From Epithemia pelagica (lineage: Eukaryota > Bacillariophyta > Bacillariophyceae > Surirellales > Surirellaceae): a DNA stretch of 64,000 bases. Each line of letters opens with the position of its first letter. Within the stretch, counting starts at the first letter, position 1. The stretch covers positions 992,001 through 1,056,000 of the forward strand of contig OX337235.1 in assembly GCA_946965045.2 (NCBI GenBank), written 5' to 3'. Made by a program: the position numbers and the translations under genes. Shown one piece after another: positions 21,584-30,365 of this stretch. The notes below the pieces were generated by a model, which made no database searches, was not told where the DNA came from, and worked only from the letters and a program-made list of their open reading frames with translations.

Positions 21584-22525
21584 TTATAAGGACAGGCTTG
21601 GCAAACATGTCCTAGGGAGTCTCTCACTGTACTCTTTTGTCGAGCCGTCAGGGTGCCTCGTCCTTTGACTCCTGAATCGTTGGTGGGTTGAAATCCAAAG
21701 AGATACATACTGCTTCAGTCGCAGAATGTCTTCCAGATGTACATTCGGCACCACAAACACAAGGTTGACGGAGTCTATATCTTGGAGCTTGTCCAGCTTT
21801 TCGAGTAGTTCTCGAGAATTTTTTCGGAGTTGATGGGGTGGTTGACGTTTCTCGTCATCTGAAAAAGCCACAAAACTCCAGAACTGCTGCAATAGTACGC
21901 GTCGACCGAACGCAATGTTTCCGATGTCGGCTGGCGGTAGGCATCTTCAAAGAGCTGTTCCATCTCAGTCATTTTGAACTTGGTATAGTTTCCGACCGCA
22001 CCGTCTACCGTCTACCTTGATAGACGTCAAAGTTTCTTGAGCATTCAGTCCTCTCATTGGAAGAGTATCGTGAGCGAAGTCTTCAAAAAGCCATTCCAGA
22101 AAAGCAGTTGGTTCCCGCGTCCATCCAACCACACCATCAGCTTCTGGCGATTTCCAGCAAGTTCCTCGTTGAGTGCTTCCTGAATTTCATACCCAATAAA
22201 TCTGGATGCCAATTTTAGTCGACGGTCGAAAGTCCGAATATTCTGTATGTCGTGGATCAACCAGTGGAGGACGTTGTTTGGATCAAGGTTCGCCTTGAAG
22301 CAGCTGAGACCGTCGTCAGCGATTCAAGGCTCTGAATAGCCGTTCGGACGTTACTTTTTTCTCTTTCGATGAGGTCCCGGTAGAATGGTTTCAGGAAAGT
22401 ATAGCGCACATTCCCACCTAAGTACTGCCATCGATCCAAGAGCTCATGTTCTGCTAGACCAAGGCGCAGCGATTGATTGGCGTCACGAATTTCCTTGGAC
22501 GTCCAGTAGCGACAACAAGGCGAAA
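21584..22525 (-). pseudogene. RHS/Crinkler-like NTPase-family remnant
   Basis: Several minus-strand frames join into one diverged protein: YWTSKEIRDANQ...LAEHELLDRWQYLGGNVRYTFL (22,500-22,390), then NNVLHWLIHDIQNIRTFDRRLKL in a shifted frame (22,270 down), and finally LVFVVPNVHLEDILRLKQ near 21,750. The order GG-x-R-Y-x-F, then a C-terminal L-V-F-V-V-P block, is what I remember from the retrotransposon-hot-spot (RHS) and Crinkler-type proteins that are abundant in protists. At least two frame changes and the missing ATPase N-terminal part mark it as a decayed fragment. It starts only a few bases after the stop of the glycosyltransferase-like gene. Confidence 0.5.
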
Positions 22526-22528
22526 AGG

Positions 22529-24658
22529 TTACCCCATGCTGGTTTGAGGGGTCGCGAAATTCTTGGTATGACCAATGGTGATATTGTTCATGTCAAGGAA
22601 GAGGTCTATCACCCATTCGATAGGAAGCCAGTTGCACCACTCTTGACCAAACGAAATTAAATCCACAAGGACGTCTTTCCGAAAGGCGATCGCCGCCGAT
22701 CCAAGTCCGTCCATTCCCACCACCTTTGCTCCCAGTTTTGTCGCTTTGGTTTGGAGGTTAGAGTGAAGGGTTCGCCAGGATCCTGCAAACTTCCATTTTA
22801 CATTGTCTCGATTTACCAAAAACCAATCATCCGGTTCTAGGGGCGACACACCTTGTGCTTCAGCGACAAAGAACTTGGTAATAGAAAGAAAGTCAAAACA
22901 CAAAGCACGTCGCCACTCTTTCCGTTCCGGATCATCCTGAGAGGCTTGCTCAAGAGATTGTCTCGAACAGCGTGCACAGTTCTGAATATGGACTGGCAAC
23001 TTGTCTTGCCCTTTCTCCAAGTAGTGAGGTGGAAGTGGAGGGTAAGATCTGTTCAACGCCCCTAAAGCCGCAAAATGTGCATTCGAAAATATCGTCCTGA
23101 CTTTCTCAACATGGACCGATCCCGTTGGATCGACTTGAGCACCAATATCGATCTTGCTGTCAACCATGTTTAGTACAAACACTTGAGACATATTGAACTC
23201 CCTATTTTCCATAGATTCAAGAGTATTGAACAAAAAGCCGGGGTCGCCCTGGCGATAAAACGAAGGTACAACCACCCAAATCCTCCCAGGCAGTAATGCA
23301 AGTCTCTGATCTGTCACGCGGGCTCGTGCTTCTTCTTGTTTTCTTCTTCGCTTTTCTTCCTTTGCCTTCTTCGCTTTTTCTTCTTCTCGTTTGATTACTT
23401 CATCCACATCGTCGACGCGTCCATGCTTCGTTGATACCTTGCCTAGATGTTTCAGGAATCTTTGATGATGCATATGAACTTTGTGGAGATTAGTGTATAA
23501 GTCAAGCAACCAGTCCACGGGAAGCCAATCACACCACTTTTCGCCGAACGAAATCACCTGATAGAGATGATCCTTCTGAAATGCCATGGCAACGGCACCC
23601 GATCCAAAAAAATCTACAATCTTGGAGTCATTAAGATTTTTTGCAATCTCGATCGCCATCTTCATTCTCTCCCAGGTACCAGGGAATTTCCATTTTCCAT
23701 CATCTTGGTTGAAAAGGATCCAGTCGTTCTTTGAGGTCACACCTGACGACTCCACAGACTTGAGTACGGAGCGCGCGATATGGAGAAAGTCATAACATTC
23801 CTTTCGTCGCCAGAGTTTTCGAGTCCCAATGTCAGCAGAAGCCTCCTCCAGCCTCTTCGTGTCTGGAACACAATAACGGTTGTTGGTACACCAGTCCAGC
23901 GACGCAGGTATTGAATGAGTGCCATTTTCAAGGAAACCGGCGGGAAGCGGAGGCAATGCTGCATCCGCTGATGTGACAGTCAGGAAGTGAGTTTCCGGGT
24001 ACAAGCCTTTGGCTTCCTCAAATCGCACATGAATGTTTGGGTCAAGATCGGTGGTATTCGCCATAACATTACTTTGGGTCAGGTTTGATGTCGTTCTTGG
24101 TAGTTCAGACGGTTTTGTTTGTGTGGTATTCTCTTCATTGTTTGCTAGGTTGTATACAAAGACTTGAGACATGGGGAATGCTCGCGTATTCATTGATTCA
24201 AGAACTTGAATCAAATAATCGGGGTCGCCTCTGCGCCGAACAGATGGAATAAACACCCAAATCCGGGAAACCTGATTTCCTGTTTGTACAACCTGACTGC
24301 TGGTTTTCATCGCAATTCTTCGGTTCGATTTCAGTCCTTCTTTTCCTTGAAGAAAGGCTTGTTGTGTGTATCTCGAGCGTTTCGCCAAATTCTGTCCTTT
24401 TGACTCTCCTTGAGACCCAAGCTCTTGTCGAATCAAACTCAAGTTGAATACAAGAGCAATCACGCAAAGCAGCGCAAAGTACACGCTCAGTCGGATTCTT
24501 GGCCGTTGGGTGCTGGATGGCTTTCTGGTGGCTGTTTTGCCGTTCGGTGAACGTTTCCCAGCTGCCGGACTTGAATGCGGCTTAGCCATTGTCATGGCGG
24601 CTGGAGACATGAGCTTGTTGTGCACTACGATGTGTGGCCTGTCTATGGAACTGATCAA
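22529..24658 (-). CDS. Type II membrane protein with two GT54/MGAT4-like halves
   Basis: A single-exon 709-residue protein. A membrane anchor at about residues 57-75 gives a Golgi-type type II topology. Two homologous halves follow (about 130-410 and 465-700), separated by a very charged EEEKAKKAKEEKRRR linker. Each half has RIWV-[FV]-[IV]-PS with R-x-GDP, a SMxxRxFxMSQVFVxN stretch, WRR...C-[YF]-DFL, and SFGxxWCxWLPxxWxxDL. The last block resembles the P-x-DWLL end of MGAT4 N-acetylglucosaminyltransferases. Half 1 keeps an acidic NQDDGKWKF site where the family has its DD metal site; half 2 has NRDNVKWKF. NxT/S sites suggest luminal glycosylation. The enzyme activity is not proven. Confidence 0.6.
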   Translation of the reverse strand: MISSIDRPHIVVHNKLMSPAAMTMAKPHSSPAAGKRSPNGKTATRKPSSTQRPRIRLSVYFALLCVIALVFNLSLIRQELGSQGESKGQNLAKRSRYTQQAFLQGKEGLKSNRRIAMKTSSQVVQTGNQVSRIWVFIPSVRRRGDPDYLIQVLESMNTRAFPMSQVFVYNLANNEENTTQTKPSELPRTTSNLTQSNVMANTTDLDPNIHVRFEEAKGLYPETHFLTVTSADAALPPLPAGFLENGTHSIPASLDWCTNNRYCVPDTKRLEEASADIGTRKLWRRKECYDFLHIARSVLKSVESSGVTSKNDWILFNQDDGKWKFPGTWERMKMAIEIAKNLNDSKIVDFFGSGAVAMAFQKDHLYQVISFGEKWCDWLPVDWLLDLYTNLHKVHMHHQRFLKHLGKVSTKHGRVDDVDEVIKREEEKAKKAKEEKRRRKQEEARARVTDQRLALLPGRIWVVVPSFYRQGDPGFLFNTLESMENREFNMSQVFVLNMVDSKIDIGAQVDPTGSVHVEKVRTIFSNAHFAALGALNRSYPPLPPHYLEKGQDKLPVHIQNCARCSRQSLEQASQDDPERKEWRRALCFDFLSITKFFVAEAQGVSPLEPDDWFLVNRDNVKWKFAGSWRTLHSNLQTKATKLGAKVVGMDGLGSAAIAFRKDVLVDLISFGQEWCNWLPIEWVIDLFLDMNNITIGHTKNFATPQTSMG

Positions 24659-25089
24659 TCGGATGCGGCGTTATCGTTTGTGACAAAGCACTCCCAACGA
24701 TCGTAACGCATGAGATCACGGAACAAAAACTTGTTCGAGAGGTGCACTTTTTGGGCACCTGTTCTTAGGCCGTTCCTATGTAGATAGCGCGACCCGTGAC
24801 TCTACGGTAGCACGTCGCACGCATAGACACAAGGCAAACTATATACCGAGTATTTTCGCCGTGGTGAATAAAGTCCGATGGATGATAGATGGCCATAGAG
24901 CAAGCGTTATTGACCACTGATGAGAATCAACCCGTCCACGCAAAATTCTCCTTTCCAAGCAGATGAAAGAAGTGAATATTCGGTCTTAACTTCTGTCTAA
25001 AGGCATAAAACTAGAAACACAGTGTTCCAGCAAGCTTCTCCCATAGATTCTCCTTCTCTCTCCCACATGAAAAGGCAACAAACGTGTGG
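24659..25089. other. Intergenic region
   Basis: The upstream region of the glycosyltransferase-like gene and the 3' flank of the next minus-strand gene. No gene was recognised. Confidence 0.5.
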
Positions 25090-26370
25090 CTAATACCGCA
25101 TGCACAAGAGGGAACAGGAAAAGGCCACGCAGACCAACATAATGTATAGAAAACTGCACAAAATGGACAGTATAATCCAGTATTCAATATTGTCGCAGAG
25201 TTCGTCTTCATCGTAGTTGCTGTGAGAGTCGAAATAGTTGTAAATGAGATTGCTCATGTCGTCATTGTTGTTGTCGTTGGCATTGTCGTAGTTGGCATTT
25301 GCATTCTGCATATTGTACATATTGTAGTTGATGTTTCCGTTTGCATTGTAGTTGTTGTAGTTGTCATAGGCGTTGTTGTAGTTGTCATAGGCGTTGTTGT
25401 AGTTGTCATAGGCGTTGTTGTAGTTGTTGTTTGCATTGTTGTAGTTGTTGTAGTTGTTGTTTGCATTGTTGTAGTTGTCGTACGCGTTGTTGGCGTTGTT
25501 GTATCCATTGTATGCATCGTAATTGGCGTTATCGTTGCCGTAGGCGTCGTAGTTGCCATAGTCATTGTATCCATAGTCCTGGCCATAGGGGTTGGCGTGA
25601 TTCGCAGGACGTTTTCGGAAAAGAACGTGCGAGATCCCCACCGATTGCCAAATGCACCAGAACACAACTGTCGCCATGTACAAGGCAACGACCATGTCAT
25701 AGCAAAATACTTGCTTGAGACGTTGAAGAGAGTTTGCTTCTCCATCGTCATCACCACTGACTCCCAGAACCACATCTCGAGAGGCCCGTTCCTTCCATGA
25801 TTTACTAGCAGGGAGTGATGAGGGAAAGGTAGTGGTCTTTCCTATCGTATACAAGACCTTGTCACCCAATGTTGGCATTTTCATGGGCTTCTTCATGGCG
25901 CTATTGGGTAGCGTCTGGAATTTCGTTCGGGGAACCGGTGTGATGGTCCCATCGGTTTCAGCGCTTGTATTCCACACGCCATCATTCTCGTCATCGAATT
26001 CCAATATTTCAGGTGTAGCAGTACTGCTTCTTCTGGTATTCATGGAAATGCGCTCATCCTGAATCCGTTTGACAATGTAAAAGGCCCCCCATATATGAAT
26101 CATGGACAAGCCTGCATTGATCCACAACCATCGATCACCAGGGCTGCAACGCATGGCTTCGTTCAGCACCCCAATGGCTGCCCGAATGCCCCAACCTACA
26201 GGCGGCAAGTGCAGAGCCACTGTCGTCAAGAGATAGGGGGTGAACGGAGATGCCAAGGCCCGACCCAACCAGTTGAAGGAATCACCACCACAGGCCCGAC
26301 AAGGACAAGTTATCACGAAGACGACGCCTTGACAGGCGTTCGCCATAGATTGACAAAGTACCGCTGCCAT
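25090..26370 (-). CDS. Multi-span membrane protein with Asn/Tyr-rich insert
   Basis: I use the second Met (26,370) because the paralogue at 37,317 starts MAAILC in the same way. The product is 426 residues, function unknown. The N-terminus is Cys-rich (PCRACG) and followed by SPFTPYLLTTVALHLPPVGW and RWLWINAGLSMIHIWGAFYIV membrane spans. A cytosolic-type loop, a third span (CYDMVVALYMATVVFWCIWQ) and a C-terminal span (CVAFSCSLLC) follow. Between spans 3 and 4 lies about 120 residues made almost only of Asn, Tyr, Asp and Ala in NNYNNAYDNYN-like units; the paralogue has only about 25 residues there. The even number of spans places the insert on the same side as the loop between spans 1 and 2. 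Confidence 0.7.
   Translation of the reverse strand: MAAVLCQSMANACQGVVFVITCPCRACGGDSFNWLGRALASPFTPYLLTTVALHLPPVGWGIRAAIGVLNEAMRCSPGDRWLWINAGLSMIHIWGAFYIVKRIQDERISMNTRRSSTATPEILEFDDENDGVWNTSAETDGTITPVPRTKFQTLPNSAMKKPMKMPTLGDKVLYTIGKTTTFPSSLPASKSWKERASRDVVLGVSGDDDGEANSLQRLKQVFCYDMVVALYMATVVFWCIWQSVGISHVLFRKRPANHANPYGQDYGYNDYGNYDAYGNDNANYDAYNGYNNANNAYDNYNNANNNYNNYNNANNNYNNAYDNYNNAYDNYNNAYDNYNNYNANGNINYNMYNMQNANANYDNANDNNNDDMSNLIYNYFDSHSNYDEDELCDNIEYWIILSILCSFLYIMLVCVAFSCSLLCMRY
25357..25419 (-). repeat. 21-bp minisatellite, three perfect copies, in coding DNA
   Basis: Three identical tandem 21-bp units encode seven-residue NAYDNYN-type repeats within the Asn/Tyr-rich insert. Further degenerate units extend over about 25,250-25,590. 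Confidence 0.9.
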
Positions 26371-27350
26371 GTTCAATGACTGCTTTGGTCGTCACCGCAA
26401 ACTGTTTGTTGACTCTGTGTTGTTGAAACGGGGGGAATCGATCAATCGCTTTGCGCGGCTTCCTGTTTTTGCCATTGAGGCTGCAAGTTGGGAGTCCTGT
26501 GAGGGGCTAACTTGTGAGCAGCCGTCTTTGGATTGTTATTGGTGCCTCGAGCGCGCGCCGTCCGTACAATTAATCTTCTTTGACACACAGCGACCAAACT
26601 TTTATTATTGCCCACGTGCGTTGAGTCTTGCTCGACATTCGTATATCTAAGGAACTCATCCGATATGGACGGTTGAATGCCCGTTCATCGACAAAATTCT
26701 CTGCACATGCGCTTTGGAATTAAATATGCCCATCGATCCCACGCCACGAGCTCCCATCTCTTGATCCGTTCCTGCCCCTCACTTTTTTAGCCCTTTTCAA
26801 ACATTTTTTCGAAAGGGTTTCGTTCCCTTGCGCTTCAGACTCCGAGCCTGTTCTTTGACCACCTTCTTGTTCCTGGACAGAGATCCACCGCAAATTTGTA
26901 GTCTTTCGCAATGGTTCTATCATGGTTATAAACAGCAAACGGAAATCGGTGCTCTCGTCCTGTGATCTCGAGAGAAGGCACATCATCCTTTCCATGTCCT
27001 TTATTCATCTCGCCAACTCGCCAAGTCGAAAACTGAGAATGTAACTGCCATGAACAAGGCGGTCTTGACTTCCCAAAGCAGCAAGGTTTCCCGTTCTCGA
27101 ATTGTCGTTCTTGTCGAACGATCGTTAGTTTATAAAGGTTACAAATGTAGTAACTAGGAGAAACTCTTTTATTAATTCAAATGTTGACCGTTACGATGGA
27201 ATTCACAGGGACAAGAGGTCAAAACTGCCAAAAACCAACCTGGCAGTAGCTTCTAGGGTAAAACCTCCATTCCCTGTTCAATAAAGATTGCGAACATATA
27301 CTTGGGACTTATTTGCTTGTTGGTGAAAATGAGTGAAAATCTTTAGCCAG
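26371..27350. other. Intergenic region
   Basis: About 980 bp hold the 5' flank of the membrane-protein gene and the 3' flank of the first fusion gene. Short frames here have no recognisable motif. Confidence 0.45.
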
Positions 27351-29372
27351 TCACGACCCTTGCTTGAGCCCAACACTCTCCTTTCCAATTGCACTGTTTT
27401 CGGCGTTTAAAATTGGAGGGTGTTCGCCGTTTATTTTTCCTCTCTCTTCATTCAAAAGTTCGGCGTCTTCCGCCGACTGAAGCGTGTCTAGGTGCTCGTA
27501 CGGTGATTGCGCAATATCGCGGAAGCGAGCAATATCCTTAGGTTCATACACTCTGCGAACAATGGAATCAACCGCTGTAAACAAGGGATACTTGGATTCC
27601 CACCCTCGGCTTTCAATGACCAATCTGACTTCATGACTTGTGAGGACACCCTGGAGCTTCTGGCCACGAAGGAGCTCTGCTTCAAGCTCTCCGAATGTCT
27701 TGGTGCCACTACATTCAGCATAAGCCTTTGACACCCTGTGGTTACGTCCACCATAACAGGTTGCAATGAGATCAGCCACGCCGCAATTCTCAAAGAATGT
27801 CTCGTCTTTCACAGATGAATGCATCTCCTTCGCAAACAACCTCATTTCGTAAAGACCCTGCCGAAGAATGGTCGCCTTCGCGTTCTCCCCAAGCTTGCAT
27901 CCATCCGCAAAACCTGCGGCAACAGCCACAACATTCTTGAGGGCCCCCGCTAATTCAGCTCCCTCAACGTCAGCAATGACCGTTGTAGAAAAGTAGGTTG
28001 TGTCAAATAGCTCTTGAAAAATTTCACCCTCTGTGGAGGAGTGCGAACCAATGGTGGCTTCACATAAGCCACCAGGAAGGATCTCGGAGGCAAGATTGGC
28101 ACCCATCAACACACTGCAATTAATGTGAAGAATGTCTCGAACCATACTCGACATGAGAGCCGGTCCTTTCGGTGTGATGTGGATGCCTTTAATGAGAGAA
28201 ATGGCCATGGCGGTTGGTTTTGTTTTCAATTGTATTTGTTTACAAATACGCGGCATGTACTGATGCGGCGCACAAAAAATGATCAAGTCAGCATCCTTGA
28301 CCGTATCCTCCAAGCTTGGATTGGCAACAACATTGTCTCCGAAGTGAACTCCGGGAAGATATTTCGGGTTTGCGTGTTCCCTGTTGATGGCATCCGTTAG
28401 TTTGCCACCCCAATACTCTTCTTCATATACATACATATCCACACGATCTTTGAACAACGGCTTCTTCTTGGCATTGTAGGACACCATTTGCATAGCAGCA
28501 CTTGCAAAGGCTCCACTACCAACCATTGCCACCTTAAGACGAGGGAGCGCATTTGAGAGTTCCGAATAGTCCATTACAAACCAATCGGCTCTCTTTCTAA
28601 CTTGATCGTGTTCGACAACTCCTCCATATCCAATAAACAAGTCGGCTCCTCCGGTTTGTTCTACAGCCTCTATATCCGAGATTCCATCACCAACCATTAC
28701 TACTGTGTGAACTCCCTCCATGGTCCGAATCCTTCGAATTGCCTCTGGCTTTCCACCCTTTCTGCTCGTTGGTTCGTTTCGATCGAAACCCTTGACGCCA
28801 ATTTGTGGTAGTGGAACCTTGACATCATCCTCTGACGCCGAGTAAATGAAGCGATTCGCAAAAATGTTCTCGCGGGGGATGCCCAGTTCATCTGCCACAG
28901 GAAGTACGAGTTCACGAAATCCGCCACTAATAAGGTAAACTTGAACACCTCGAGCTTGCAACTCTTCGACAAGTGGCTTAATCCCAGGAGACAAAAGTTT
29001 CGCGGCAGGTTTCGATTTTATGTAGTCCGCGATTTTCTCCACCGTTGGTTCCATGATCTCAAGGCGCTTTTGCAAGGCTTCCTCCAGTTCCATGGTGCCA
29101 TTCATGGCAGCCGCCGTTACTGACTTGACTTGCTCTCCCTTACCAAGGAACTCTGCCAAATCATCAAGGGCATCTTGTTGCGTTACAGTACAATCCACGT
29201 CAAAACAGACAACTTCGGCCTGTTGCCAAAGTTTGAGAATTTGTGAAGAGGCCTGAAGCGCTGGAATTCGCGTTTTCACTTTAGACATGTTGCGAACGAT
29301 AACTCGCTGCCGAAGCGCTTGGGTCATGCCGTTCAGATTCCATCCTGACTGATTGCAAACCCGCCGCAACAT
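27351..29372 (-). CDS. Glycerol-3-phosphate phosphatase / NAD G3P dehydrogenase fusion, copy 1
   Basis: A bifunctional enzyme that can turn dihydroxyacetone phosphate into glycerol. The N-terminal half is a HAD/SerB-like phosphatase with DVDCTVTQQDALDDL (nucleophile Asp), YLISGGFREL and VVMVGDGISDIEA. The C-terminal half is NAD-dependent G3P dehydrogenase: KVAMVGSGAFASAAMQMV (dinucleotide-binding loop), FCAPHQYMP, LIKGI, MGANLASEI and ALKNVVAVAAGFADG (catalytic Lys). The same fusion is known from Chlamydomonas and Dunaliella (salt-induced glycerol) and from diatoms. I favour Met at 29,372, which begins a basic presequence-like stretch; the frame is open to 29,546. It lies tandem with copy 2, whose dehydrogenase half is nearly identical in blocks. 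Its C-terminal tail differs from copy 2. Confidence 0.9.
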   Translation of the reverse strand: MLRRVCNQSGWNLNGMTQALRQRVIVRNMSKVKTRIPALQASSQILKLWQQAEVVCFDVDCTVTQQDALDDLAEFLGKGEQVKSVTAAAMNGTMELEEALQKRLEIMEPTVEKIADYIKSKPAAKLLSPGIKPLVEELQARGVQVYLISGGFRELVLPVADELGIPRENIFANRFIYSASEDDVKVPLPQIGVKGFDRNEPTSRKGGKPEAIRRIRTMEGVHTVVMVGDGISDIEAVEQTGGADLFIGYGGVVEHDQVRKRADWFVMDYSELSNALPRLKVAMVGSGAFASAAMQMVSYNAKKKPLFKDRVDMYVYEEEYWGGKLTDAINREHANPKYLPGVHFGDNVVANPSLEDTVKDADLIIFCAPHQYMPRICKQIQLKTKPTAMAISLIKGIHITPKGPALMSSMVRDILHINCSVLMGANLASEILPGGLCEATIGSHSSTEGEIFQELFDTTYFSTTVIADVEGAELAGALKNVVAVAAGFADGCKLGENAKATILRQGLYEMRLFAKEMHSSVKDETFFENCGVADLIATCYGGRNHRVSKAYAECSGTKTFGELEAELLRGQKLQGVLTSHEVRLVIESRGWESKYPLFTAVDSIVRRVYEPKDIARFRDIAQSPYEHLDTLQSAEDAELLNEERGKINGEHPPILNAENSAIGKESVGLKQGS

Positions 29373-29546
29373 TGTCAGTCGATGCCTATGGTCGAGAGTT
29401 GGCGGATATCCAAGCTTCTCCCCCGTCCTCACGTTGGATGATGTTAGGGATGTTGGATGGACACTCGCAGACCACATCAAGTTTGACTTCTCTGCGACAT
29501 CCATCGAACACCTAGCGACAGTAAGCCATAGCGTTTGAAAGCTCAA

Positions 29547-30365
29547 AATGGGTCATGATCCCACACAGTTTTCAATATGGATATGGACATCCGCCGCTTG
29601 GTATTACTCCTAACATGCGAGCAGAAGTTTCTGGTGCATCACCATTCACCATGCGGATGCAAAATCTGCTGTTTACGTGTTCTTGTATCGAGAATTGGCC
29701 CGCTCGGAAACTGTTTGTTCTCTCCGCCCCACCCAGGGATGCTATGATACCTATACTAACTACGCCTAATAGAATACAGACACCCTTAGAAAAGAACTGT
29801 CATCTGTCCAGAGTTTTCAACGCGATCGGACTCTATCCGTCGCTGGGAAGTACTTTCTCGTACGCACTTTCTCTAACGAAGGAGGTGTCAATGTCAACAT
29901 CTCCGCCGATGTTGTTCTTGCTATCGTCATTACTCCTAATAACTAATACACCCTTCTCAGTGTTCTATTCTCGCCGTTGAAAAATAAGAGATGTAGACAT
30001 GGTAGTCGCATTGGTAGTAGACACATGTTCTTATAGCCTGTAATTGATCTATCGTTGAGATTTGGTATTTTGCCTTTCTATTCTTCAATACCTTGCTTCG
30101 AAGCCAGCGATGGAGAAGTGACCATTTCGGAGTTCACAGTGCCCTGCCATTTAGCCAGTGCGAGCCGTCTGTAGAGGACAGATCATGCTTTGTGTAAGAA
30201 TGACGAAGTAGCAAATCGTTCTTAGAAAAGTCGTTGTATATATTTAATATTGTGACAAAAAACCTCTACTGGATACAGGTGCTATGGCATTCAAATAAAA
30301 TGGTGCCCAGGAAAAATATGAAAATGGAGCTGTTCCAGCTCTAAAATCTCATATGAGTATGCTCC
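29547..30365. other. Spacer between the tandem fusion genes
   Basis: About 820 bp contain the 3' flank of copy 2 and the promoter of copy 1. No gene was recognised. TACTCCTAA-like words recur (for example near 29,606 and 29,932) without clear structure. Confidence 0.45.

Noticed and set aside
25222-25800. Long plus-strand and alternative minus-strand frames (Val-rich, Cys-rich, Thr/Met-rich) over the repeat
   Set aside because: They are shadows of the 21-bp repeat in the Asn/Tyr-rich gene; only one frame continues into membrane segments shared with a paralogue.
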